Below are positions 23,177-34,377 of a DNA stretch of 64,000 nucleotides, piece after piece. The position numbers were made by a program, and so were the translations under genes. Source of the DNA: Colius striatus. Its lineage: Eukaryota > Chordata > Aves > Coliiformes > Coliidae. Below the pieces are notes generated by a model that searched no databases, was not told where the DNA came from, and worked only from the letters and a program-made list of their open reading frames with translations. Position 1 is the stretch's first letter. Every line of letters starts with the position of its first letter. The stretch spans positions 2,407,501 through 2,471,500 of the forward strand of contig NC_084767.1 in assembly GCF_028858725.1 (NCBI RefSeq), given 5' to 3'.

Positions 23177-26100
23177 TTATTTCTTCAAATGATTCTGTAA
23201 AGAGAGGAAGAACTTGGATACAAAAATTGCTGGGAAAAGAACAGTGAAGTGTGATGTGAGCTTGAGCTTCTCTAAACGCCTGTCAGTCTCTGCTTTTATT
23301 GCCTGCAGAGAACAACACACATGCAGCCCGGATCTGCCTTGGCACAGGGTGCCTGTGCTGCACCTGGCACGGTGGGGATGGGATTTGCCACTCTCTGTTT
23401 GGGGAAACAAGCAGGTGAAGTGTGCACAGCTCTGAGGGATCACCAGCTGCCCTGTGCAGAGGGGCTGCATTCTGGTGACAGACCCCATCTTTGTATGTCT
23501 TCACATTTCTGGCTTATGTGAGAGCATGAAGATTTTAACACAGAGTGTTTGGGTGACACAGCTGTTAGTACATAAAGCTCAGGCAGAAACCCACTGCCTC
23601 TACCTGTGGGGGAAAAAAGAAAATCCACCGCATTTCATTTGTTTTATGCAAGGACTTGACAGTTTAAGGAAATTGCTAATGGGACCTTTTACTGCTAGGT
23701 CACTAGTTCAAACCTGGCTCTGTCAGTAATGACCAAGAGTATCTGATGAATGTTTGATGACGTGAGATTAAAATATGGGTCTCAATCCATTTATCAGTAG
23801 AGAAACCCTTCAACAACTTGAGCCCCTTAAAGCTAATCCCGATAGAAAATCCTGCAAGGCTGGAGTGCGAACAAGCCCTCCCCCCAAGCCCTACAGTAGA
23901 TCAAGGTCAGGTTGGAGGCATGCAGATGGAAAAGTTTACAGCAATGATGTCTGGGCAGAACCCTTCTGTGCATAAACAAATCTACTAGTTAATTCATTCA
24001 AATACTCCAGTCACAGTACAGTACGAGAGCCAGATCCGGTATTGTTCTCAAAGGGAAAATGATCCTGGCGTGGGGGGAAAAGAAGATGCAGACATTAGGA
24101 AATCCAGGATCAAGAGCTGGTTTATACTAGTGCCAAGACTCAGAAATTCACCATTTTGTAAGCTGAAAAGTTCTATTTGATTTTCTCAATAGTATAACGC
24201 TACCACAAAGCCGAAACTCAAATGTCAAGGCAACGGGTCAGGAGCTGGCATAGGTCTTATTTTCATGAAATCAACAGGCAAGTAAGTCATTGCCAAATAC
24301 TGCACTTCCCAAACTGTCCCTTGCTCTCAAAAAGCATAAAGCATTGTTGGCAGAATTTGGCAGCTGCTGATGGGCAGAGACTGAGGGCTGACATCTGAGC
24401 AAGAAACAGCCGCCTGCCCTTCAGAGCACGGTCTGCTCCAAAGCAGCGCCAGGACCAGGTGCACACGCCATACGTGGTCTGTGACACACGTGCGTAAGGG
24501 CCAGTTCAGTAACATTTCCAGGACCTGCTCTTCACCCTCCTGAAGTCTCTCAGTGCTTCTCCTTCAGGACTCCATCTAAAGACCCAGTAAAACAGAGGGA
24601 CCACCGAGAAAGGCGAGTGGGGAGCCCACCCCGGGTGCTGGCACCATCCAGGAGTCCGTGCTGCACGCTCCCAAAATAATGTGATGGGAGGGACTCGCGT
24701 CCCTTGTAAACTCACCAAGTGCTTGCAGAGCATTTACCAGCCGTTTAAAGTGAAATTAAAAAAGCATGAGGGCCATCTGGCGGGAGCAGGGAGGGGGTTT
24801 GACTTCACCTCATTGTTCTCCACATTTTTGCTATGGGCTAAATCCAGCTGTGGAGGCTGCTGGCCGGATGCTGAGAAACTGAGGAATGCCAGAAGGGCTG
24901 TGCTGGCATCACTTACCTCAGGAACACGCACCTTAAAACATCCTTTTAAGGGAATTATGTCTATGATGATTATGCCACTGCAGAAAAGCAACACACTCCT
25001 GCCAAGTGCTTCTGTGTAAGCGACAGAGGCAGCTGCTGGGGCCAGGGGCTGGGCTGCCGGGGTGCACCGTACCTGCAGAACCACGTGAGCACTGACTGCA
25101 CCACAAACACCCAGCAGGGATGGAAAGCCTGGTGCTGCAGGCAGGGAAAGGCTCCTCTGCACTATTTACAGGGCAGGAGCAGGACTTGTTCTGCCCAGTA
25201 AACCTCAGCACTCTCGCCAAAATCATTAGCTTTTGGAAATCCTGAAGGACTGGGCCTGAGCCTGCCACTGCCCATCCTTTCATGAGGCACAGTGTGTGAC
25301 AGATGGGAGTGCTGGAGCTACAGATCCCAAACTGCAGCCTGCAAACACTACCCCAACAAGCCTGTTCTCTGACAAATGAAAACAGCACTGAGAGTCACCT
25401 CTTTCAGGGTGTGCAGAAACAAGCTGCCCCTCTTGCTTGCATTTGGTTTTGATACCTGGAAATGAAAATCACATTGAAGTATCATTTGTCAGAGGAAACA
25501 AACTTACTGCCTCAGAGGAAGCCGGAGCATTCACCACCACCTGATGACTTCTTGCAGAAGAAGTCTTACATCTTCTGACTTGCATCAGAAGAAGTATCAG
25601 TGTCACTGAGAAATAATGGGAAGGGCTACCAGTAGCCCTGATCCTGCTCCACGTGCTCACTTCATGCACTGGTGCAGTCTTCTCAAGCCACAGACTCTGC
25701 AAGAGCGAAGCTTGTGCTTCACTCCATGCCCCAGCACAAGGCCCTGTACCTTCGTATTTGGAGTTGTCACTTTTTTGAACTCAAAATCTTCCAAGTGGAA
25801 AATTAAAAATTAAGGCAAAACTTTTCTTCTGTTTCGTTACTCCAGAAGCCTCAGATGTGCTTGGAAAGTGCTGGACCACCAGCTGCTGGCCGTGCACAAG
25901 GCAGAGGGGTGCTGTATTGTGGGGCTGGCAGAGCCGCAGCATCCGTGTTGCACAAAGAGTCAGCCAACACACAGCAATCATCACATACAACAGTCCTGTC
26001 GTGCCCTGCAAGGTCCATTCACCCAAATCCCATGCCACCAAGTTCCCAGCTTCACAATGAATTGAATCCCAGGGTGCAAAAGGCTGTTATGACCCTCCAG

Positions 26101-26767
26101 AGTACAGCACTTTGCTCCAGCAGTCTCCAGCTGCAAGGATAGAGAATTATACCTTAATTTTCATTCTAGTATTTTTCACAACCTTTTTTTGCCTGTAGCA
26201 CTTTCTAAAGGAGACTCTGTTCCTGTACATCTTCACTCTTTCTGGGATTTGATCCATGTTGATCTGCATGTGCTGCTCCTAGGATCTTTCAAGGCTGCAG
26301 AAATGAAAATTTCCACACTGGTTACAAAATAATTACCCATAATAATTTAATAATAAGCTTTCTCTTTAAATTATTAACATAGGTAGCCAAGAAAATGGTG
26401 AATGTTAACAAGTTTAAATTCAAATGATAAATGCCAAATCTGTGTTAAATGAGACCAGCAAATTAGCAATTAAAATATTTATGCAAGAAGGCAAGAGATA
26501 TTGTATTCAAGGAGCTGAAGAGCAGTCTCCCGTTGGAGTATTTGACAGTGGCCTGTCTTTGCATATCTCAGCTTCAAAACCCTCTGCAAAGGAGAGAGGA
26601 GAAAATAGCTGAACCCATAATTGAAGCTGGACAGTGTTGATTGACACCCAGTGGGACTTCACCAGAATCCAAGCAATTATCCAAATACCCTTGGGTTATA
26701 TGGAGCAGAAATCCTGACCCCAATCAAATTATTTTTATTATCTAAATCTTTATCCGTGGGAAGCTCC

Positions 26768-26795
26768 AAAAAAAAGGGGGGGGGGGGGGGGGGGG
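26768..26795 (+). repeat. A8-G20 homopolymer junction
   Basis: Eight A are followed directly by 20 uninterrupted G (26776-26795). G20 is rare in vertebrate DNA, could fold as a quadruplex, and is also a place where sequencers miscount length. It is about 330 bp from the CpG island at 27.1 kb. Confidence 0.9.
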
Positions 26796-27109
26796 AAGGA
26801 ATTGCTGCGTGGCATTCAATTGCTTTGTCACCGGGAGTGCAGCCGACCGTGCTGCCTGGGTTTTAAGAGGAGGGGGAAACGGCTTATCAAGCCGAAAGAA
26901 TAGTGGTGTCAGAGTAGACGTTTACATGAAGGTAAATCCCATTTTTTTGCAGATGTGAGCCGTTTCAGCAGAGCCTAACGCAGGGAACACGCTGGAGCGC
27001 GGCTTCGCTCTGCATTTAGTTGGTGAATGCAAACGTGGAATTTGAAGGTTTTGTTTAATTATATATATATATGATTTTTTCCCCCCTCTAAAGCTCCCCG
27101 GATACTCTT

Positions 27110-27345
27110 TTAAACTCTTCCAAACGCCGGAGCCAAGTCGCGCCGGTGCGTCCCGTGTGGCGCCGCCGGCTCCCGGCCGCGGAACGCCACTGCCCCGCCG
27201 TGGCCAACGCCGGCTCCCCGGCACTTCCCGCCCCTCACACACTCCCTTGTCCTCCTGCCTGGCAAAGGAGAGCAGCGAGCCCTCCGGCCAGCGGTCGCGG
27301 GCCTCTGGGAAGGTCGCAGCCCGGCTGCTCGGGCGCTGCGGGGGA
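27110..27345. promoter_or_regulatory. Small orphan CpG island
   Basis: A compact CpG-dense block (for example GTCGCGCCGGTGCG, GGCGCCGCCGGC) is flanked by AT-rich DNA, including a (TA)n run at 27060-27072. It is about 12 kb from the EBF1 start and 5 kb beyond the RNF145 polyadenylation site, so neither gene explains it. It may be a promoter of an unannotated transcript or a CpG-rich enhancer. Confidence 0.6.
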
Positions 27346-27568
27346 AGCCTAAGCACGGGGCTGATTTCATGCAGATGTTTGTGCACGGGGCTGTCTTTAG
27401 AACACATGTCAAAGGTTGGGTTCTCAGGAGGAGTGAAGGACGGGGTCTAGTGTCATTTTTCTGCTCAGGGAAAAGTTTCATCTCCCAGTCAGATAGAGAG
27501 CAGCATCAGAAGCAGGAGCCTACCACCGCCAGCACTGCCCGCTCGCTCCGTGACAGCCCGGCACAGGC

Positions 27569-27651
27569 ATGGAGCCTGCCTCTGAGGCCACCCAGGACAA
27601 CTCAGGACCTGTGACTGCACAGACAGACCCAGCTAATGAAATCCTACCAGG
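27569..27651 (+). other. Candidate first coding exon or short ORF of an unannotated transcript
   Basis: 220 bp downstream of the orphan CpG island, an ATG in strong Kozak context (GGCATGG) opens 27 codons beginning MEPASEATQD and ending exactly at a good splice donor (CCAGG|GTAAGACT, GT at 27652-27653). Read without splicing, the frame meets TAA two bases into the intron. The peptide is polar, with no recognisable domain. I could not find a partner exon, so this may be non-coding or chance. Confidence 0.25.
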
Positions 27652-27794
27652 GTAAGACTTGTTTTTTCCTGTTGAGAACAAGCCTGGGGAACAGATGACA
27701 GCAGCCCACCAGCAGCACATCACCGCAGACCTGGCACCTGCTGCCACCGCGGGACCTTTTCAGAACTCCGTTTATATTCCTCATCCATACTCAA

Positions 27795-27976
27795 GGGAAC
27801 CCACTGGCACAAGCTGCCCAGGGAGGGTGTGGAGGCTCCTTCCTTGGAGGTCTTCAATACCCTCCTGGACACGTTCCTGTGCGACCTGGTCTAGGTGACC
27901 CTGCTTCTGCAGGGAGGTTGGACTGGGTGATCTCTAAAGGTCCCTTCCAACCCCTACCATTCTGTGATTCTGTGAA
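27795..27976 (+). mobile_element. CR1 LINE 3' end fragment
   Basis: The sequence carries the hallmark avian CR1 tail: ...GCCCAGGGAGGGTGTGGAGG, CCTTGGAGGTCTTCAA, GGTTGGACTGGGTGATCTC, AGGTCCCTTCCAACCC, ending in ATTCTGTGATTCTGTGA octamer repeats. It is 5'-truncated, as CR1 copies nearly always are, and only modestly diverged. Confidence 0.93.
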
Positions 27977-30900
27977 AAGGTGACCCTGCAGCTTCCTTTA
28001 ATTATACTCTCCAGCTCCACATCTTTAGAAAAAAAAATGGGGAGCTGGAAGTCACCAGATCCACCTGACATGCAACTGCAGCTCTGGTGAGAAACGGCCG
28101 TGTGTCTTTAACCTCTTCAGTGGATCCTTACCGCTGTGTACTGCAGCTGGACACAAGAATGGGCATAGCCAAGAACCCTCCACCCACACCCATGCAGCTC
28201 AAAGAGGAGTTGACACACTTGGTTGCCTCCTCTGCAGTACTGAAGATTAATATTTAGAGCACATCAAAGCAGAAAGACTTCCAGTAACAGTCAACAGTTG
28301 GGTTTGAGTTTCTCCCACTGATTGCTGCCTACTGCCTGTGCAAATGAAGATCATTAGCAGCCCTTTTCCCCAGTAAGAACACACATCAGCTGTACCCAAA
28401 ACTCAGCCACATATGCAAAGATTTTCATCTCGAAAACAAGACGCATTTTAGCAGGTTACAACTGTTCCCTTTTCTTTAGGCATCACCACACTTCGTAACA
28501 CCGAGGGCCTTGGAGAAATTAATTTCCATCTGAAAACAAACAAGGGCTGAAACAGTTTACAAAGGAACCCATCTTTCAAGGACACTTCCTTTTAAATTGC
28601 ACAATGTGGCTCTTAGCAAGGAAAATAAATAAAACTTAATCCCTCTGCATTCCAAGAGGCATTTTTTTCCCCAAGCTAGAGGCAAACAATCAATTTAAAG
28701 AAAACTCAGGCTATGGTGAATTAAAGAACTGTGTATCATTTCATTTATAAATACCAGATACCTATTCCACTGATTATTTTTATCCAATTAAGTCAGTTTT
28801 ACCTTTGAAGTTCCTAAGAATTACGCCATTTATCCCCATCGCAGTCCTGGGCTTTTCACATCAGTTGCTGCAAAACTCTGCAGATCTTCTGGCCTTTGGC
28901 TTTTGTATCAGCTGAGACAAGTTTCAGCTACCAGATTTATTTAAGGATGTGTATTAAAAGCCTTCAGGAAATAACAACCTCTGGGAAAATTTGTCCCTAA
29001 TTACTTGTAACACATAGAAAACTTTTTTATCCCTGTTTTTTCATGTTAGGTTGTTTGCTTATGCATATCAATTGTTCTTTGCCATTTCATCTCTTTAACC
29101 AGGATGCTCTCTTTAGGTTTAGGTGTGTGCCAGCCATGCTTTCTCAGCACTGTTTCATACTCTCCAAGTTGTACAGAGCTCCCCAAGTTTTGCAGGCTAT
29201 CTTTCTCTCTAAAAGACAGTGTTTGTTATCAAGAGAATAACCAATACCTTAGAGCCACAGAATACATTTGCTGAGTGGTTTATCAACTGACTCACAGCTT
29301 CCTTTATGGAAACAGATGGAACTTCCCTGGCCACAGTCCCCAGATGGGCACCAAGGAGAGAGATCCCAGGCCTGGACTCCAGCAGGGTGCTAGTGAGTTA
29401 AAACAGCCATAGTTAAAACATTCAACAGGCATGGTCAAAGGAAAACTGGTACCTTCAAGGTGTGAGGGAGTGAGCTGTGATCCTTAATGTGATTACCTGT
29501 CACAGAAGTGGGGATCAGTTAATTTCTAAACTCAGTATTGTAACACTTAGAAAAACTGAGTTTAAAATTAGATCTATTGATACTTTTATAAGCTCAAGTA
29601 AAGCCAAAGAGTTTAGTTCTTCCCCACAAATGATTTTGTGGGGTGACGCCACAGGCAAGACTTGGAATAAGCAACCCTTACAAGACATGCTCAGCTGGTA
29701 CACAACAGCTCCTGATGTTGCAGAGAACAAAAAGTAGTGCTGGAAAATTATTTAAAGGGCTCTTCATACAAATTTAACATGGGGGAAGAAAAAAAAAAGA
29801 GAGACAGCACCAATCCTCCAGCTGCCTCCACAGCCCTGCTGAGAGCAGCCAAAGCAGCAGTGCTCCATGGACATCCCTTCCTGACAACTACCAACCCAGC
29901 CACTCCTGCACTGTGCTGTGATGCTCTGCCAGCTCCAAACCCAGCAGCCTGCCTGCCTGCTCTTCCCTCTCCTGATCCAAACAAAACCCAGCTAAAAGAG
30001 TTTCCCTCGAATCTGGTTCCTTTCATTCTGAACACAGCTGACTTAGCAACAACATAACATGCTTCAAACAGCCCAGCTGTAGGGGGTTCTTTTATTTTAG
30101 TCACTGATATCAACTTCTTGCTTGTATTTTCTCTCTTACTTGCTAATTTGAATCAACTGAAATGAAACTCCTGAAGTTCCCCTGCCAGTCAGGAAAAACA
30201 GCACAAGTTTGTTCTCAGACATTCAGATAGCTTAGTCCCAACTCTGGTCTATTTTAGGAAAAGGACAGAGGTAACACAGAAATTGAATTTAAAAGGAATC
30301 AGGAAAGAAGGGAAACTTGGAATGAAGAGGTTTTCCCATGCTAGTAAACCTTGCACATTTTGGGAATGCTCTGCCTTGGCATAAAATGCTTTGCTAGGAT
30401 TAGGGAAGGATCAGGTTGTGCCGCTGCAAAACAGCCAAAAGCCAAAGGAGCTGAGAGCAGTGCAATCCAAATCAGGGCCTCCAACTCCAATTCCTACACA
30501 GGCTTGTTTAATCTTTTCATGGAACCACCATCTCGATGTAAAGATATCTCCCTGGGCCCAGGGCAACAGGCAATGCTAGGATACTCAACAGGATTGACTA
30601 AGCACACACCAGCACACTCTGTGAGCAGCCCTCCCATTTCCAACACACCAACCCCAACCAGTCATAAAATTCCCAACTGTTCCCATTATACCACCTGGCT
30701 GGAGGCATCTTCTTGAGTCCCAGTGTTTGTTAGTCACACCACCATCAGGAGTCCTCACCAAGATGACTTCAAACCTCAGCTTACACTTACACACCAAAAA
30801 CACTCCAAAGGGATTTTTTTGCCCCGTTTATTCATGAACAGCTGCAGAGAAAACCAGCTCAAAGCAAGCTGTGCCCAAGAGGGAGCTCTGCACTAGGCAA

Positions 30901-32689
30901 AAGCTCAGAGGTCAGGGGTATTGTTCCCTCAGATGCTCTGCAGAGCACCAAGACAGAAGGTTCATTTCATTCCCTACCACCCTGCTCCCCCACGAAAGTA
31001 TTTCCCCCTTTTTCTCCTGTTTCTCAAGTTACAGAGTTAATGTCTTCTGCAACATCTATCTCAGCATGAGTTTTGACAGTTCTCACTGGATCCCTGCACT
31101 TCCTGACCCCTCAGATACAGCCTGCTTGGCTTTCCAGTATCTCTTTCCCACCCCTCCCCATTCCCTGCAGGCTCGTTCTGAAGTTCCTTCTGGAGCTAGC
31201 TGTCCCTAGTTTTCCAGAAACTGGTATTCTGATGGCATTTTTTAATTGGAAAACCCAAAAAGCAAGCAAAAATTAACACCCCCAACCCCTCTGAGCTTTC
31301 TACTCCAGCTGACTTTACTAACCAGCTACCTGTGCCTCATGAATCCTGCAGCAACGCACGTGCTCCACCCCGACTTGTTCTCTACCAACTCTTTGTAATG
31401 GTGTTGGCACCTAATGAAGGTCATTTCCACCTTTCAAGAAAGGCCCTGTTCCTATGATCTCCCCAAGCTAGCAGCCTCCTCTTTCTCTCCTCTCCCTCTT
31501 GAAAATGCCCTTCTTACAATAAATAGAAGGTGCAGCAGAGCTGTTGTCATCTCACAGTGCTCCTCTTGCCAGGCTGTGAAACTCTGCTAAGACTGCCTGA
31601 GCTCCCCTGTCTTCGAGCCCCTTCTCCAGCACAGCAGAGCTGCTTTCGCTTCACTCCACCAGGAATCTTGCAGCAGTTTCTCTCAGATGACAGCACAGAC
31701 CTTCCTTTTCCTTCAGGATCCTTTCCAGCGCCACCATCCACCCCTGCAATCCCCAGCCCTGGCAGGCAGTGCATTTGTTGCATGTCATGGGCCTGTTGAT
31801 TGTTAATGAGCAGTCTCTTACAGGTGTTGGTGTGAACCCACAGTCCTTTCCTCTCACTTTGGCATTACCAATTAGCTATGAATAATTTTGAGTAGCAATT
31901 AAAAGGTTCATTGCCAAGAGATCAGTCAGGCTGAGAGCTTTCTCAGCATAAGCAGTGAAGGCAAACCTTTTTTTCCTGTTGTTCTTTCAACACCACTTCC
32001 TGTGTTTCTGAAAGTGATGATGTGACAGAGTTTGGGACAGCAGTGAACTGGAATTGATGGTCCCCGTGGTTCCCTTCTGCCCTACTGCTCTCATGTGAAG
32101 CCTGTAGATGAGCACGAGTTCCTCTCCTCCCTTCCTTGCGTTCACCTCGAGGTACTTGTGTAGCAGCCACAACCCCGAGAGCCCTCATTTCACAAGGCTG
32201 ATCAAGTCTCACATTTCCTCTTCCCAACCACTTGAGGTACCACTTGCTCCATTCCATGGAAGCCTGGTGATCTTACACAAAGGAAAAACTTCCCATCACT
32301 GGCGTGAGGAACTTTCTGCACCCAGAGACAGGAAGCAGGAGCATCCTTCAGGAGCATGTTCTGTGACCTGAGGGAAAGCCTGTGGTTTCACAACACTGAA
32401 CAGCATTCATTGACCTGAGATTCACCATTTCCTGCTTCCACAGGCTTTAAAGTGCAGCTAGAATGGCATCAGTCTCAATTAAATAGTGCCTGGATGGTCT
32501 GCTATTGCTCTGCACAGGTGAGGCCAGGGGGTACCACAATGCACAGCACCGCAATGAAAACACGTGAGGACGTGTGCAAGTTCCACTCATTTCCCAGAGG
32601 AAGGGGGGAGCTACTGTTACAGAAGAGCTGCTCACCAACATACTTAACTCATGGGATTTCAGTACAAGAATCACATAACCAGGTGTAAA
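27977..32689. other. Intergenic sequence between the CR1 copy and the RNF145 3' end
   Basis: No gene, RNA or clear repeat is recognised. Open frames are below 125 codons and have no similarity I can name. The stretch is moderately AT-rich and CpG-poor. Confidence 0.6.
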
Positions 32690-33927
32690 AATCTTCAAAT
32701 GTAATTTATTAAGACATTCAGCTATGTCTGTCAGTCTACATCCAAATTAACTACTAAAAGTCAAATAGTATCACGTTTCACATTGGGAATACCGACTTTG
32801 AAAAAACACTTGAGTCAAGCCTATCGTATAAATAAGTGACTAATTTCTCTTCATATCAAAATTCACATAAAAAAATTGCCTGCCCTCCCCCCTACTCCCA
32901 CCTAGATCCCCCACCCCAGTCCCTCCGTTCTACTTGAAGCCATGATGCATGTAAAAATTCCAAGTACGGACACGTCCTTGTCAAAGGAAAGAAAAAACAA
33001 CCAAAGAAAAGAAAGGTGCAAACCTATTAACAGCTTTGCAAGTGGCATTTGCTGAGTCTGATCATACACAGAATGTACTCATTCCCAAAGTGCAAATATC
33101 GCCAGAGTTTAATACTGTTTGAATTCAGCTGCAGGAATTAAACGTTACACAGCACAGTAACTGCCAGGCCTCTCTCTGTGCCCTAAAACTCATCCCACTT
33201 TCCTCCTGCACAAGGTAGCAGAGGTCAAAGTGTTCATCAGAGCTTTAGTTTACTTCATGCAAGCCCAGACTGTGCCCATTATTAGCAAAAGTTTCATATA
33301 CATCAAAATATTGACGACTCTGTCATAAAAGTCAAGAGTCACTATAGGTTACATGGATTCAAATGCAACTGCCCCACCAAGAACACCCAAAGCGTACACA
33401 CGACGTTATTAAGAGTGCTTCCACCTTCTAGGACAATCACTGCTGTTCTGCCTTCGAGTTTTGCTCAGGTGCCATGAACAATTTTGCCAGTAACCAAGGG
33501 CTGCACCTCGGGCAGAGACTCTGGCAACTCACTGGACTGAATGCCTGGGGTCACCCTGGGACGTGGCTGTATGCGACACCCTCCTCCTGACCAAAGCAAA
33601 AGCTGACTTCTGTCCGTCTGTCTGCCACCTCTCACGGACCTCCTGCTCCTCTTAGCCCTCACCTACATCTTGAAAACACTCTTTCACTGCAATTTATTTC
33701 CAGACATCCTTCCTATGCCCACAGTTCAGGGAGCTTCTGGAGTCATTTCTACTGCATCTCACTGGAGTTACCACTACCAAGCAGCCCACAAAAATCAGCA
33801 TGGGAGATTACGTTTTTGACCAGCATTAACAGCTAAACGTCTTTCACAGCTGTGGAAGGATAGGTTTTCTTCTGAGTCAAACTTGGATCTCTGAAATGTG
33901 TCTGTTCCCACATCATCCCTTGTCACC
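32690..33927 (-). other. RNF145: RNF145 3'UTR
   Basis: About 1.24 kb runs from the TAA stop to just past the polyadenylation signal. TTATTTAT at about 32830-32837 (minus) resembles an AU-rich stability element. The end is set by the AATAAA at 32705-32710; a longer or shorter alternative cannot be excluded. Confidence 0.7.
32705..32710 (-). terminator. RNF145: RNF145 polyadenylation signal AATAAA
   Basis: A canonical AATAAA in the minus strand about 1.2 kb past the stop codon. A GT-rich stretch (GGTTATGTG, about 32671-32680) follows at a suitable distance, predicting cleavage near 32685-32695. Confidence 0.7.
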
Positions 33928-34377
33928 TTAGAGTTGGACACAAACCCTCGGATCTCGAGCCGGGCACCCCTCTGGGGCTGCAATTAGTTCTGCAGCACAA
34001 GCTGCTCCCTGGCTGGCCTCACACGGGCTCGTGTCACTGCTGTCCATGCCTTGAGAGCCCTCTGTCTCAGCAGAGGCCTCCAGGCTCTCCTGTCCATCAG
34101 CAATCTGGCCATTGCCCTCGCTAGAGCTGTCTTTCACATTTGGCCCATTGTCATGTTCAACAGCAGAGGCCTCAGCTGCATCTCCAGGTCTGGTGTTTAG
34201 CTCTGCAGCAGTAGGATTTGGCTGTTGAAGTGGCTCTGATCCCAGTCCAGGTAGCTGTGAAGGGCTCTTCAGTTGGCAGTGGCACAGGGGGCAAGTTTCT
34301 TGCACGTACAGCCACTTCTTAAGACAACCCGCGTGGAAAAAATGGCTACATGGTGTGATTACAGCAGTTTTCATATC
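33928..34377 (-). CDS. RNF145: RNF145 last coding exon (rest of RING-H2 and C-terminal tail, residues ~543-691)
   Basis: The acceptor reads TGTCTTTCAG. The exon encodes DMKTAVITPCSHFFHAGCLK then KWLYVQETCPLC, completing a C3H2C3 RING, followed by about 117 residues rich in E, S, G, A and P and ending RVCVQL before TAA at 33930-33928. The RING matches my memory of vertebrate RNF145 closely; the tail does not, and is the fast-evolving part. Confidence 0.96.
   Translation of the reverse strand, partial: DMKTAVITPCSHFFHAGCLKKWLYVQETCPLCHCQLKSPSQLPGLGSEPLQQPNPTAAELNTRPGDAAEASAVEHDNGPNVKDSSSEGNGQIADGQESLEASAETEGSQGMDSSDTSPCEASQGAACAAELIAAPEGCPARDPRVCVQL

Larger units (their letters stand above)
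21241..26767. other. Intergenic sequence, 21.2-26.8 kb
   Basis: No gene or clear transposon is seen. Two dinucleotide microsatellites are listed separately. 21300-21480 looks like a possible regulatory block, with several GATA-type sites (CAGATTATCG, CAGATAATC) and AT-rich elements. 26325-26385 is dense in homeodomain-type TAAT cores. These are hints only. Confidence 0.5.
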
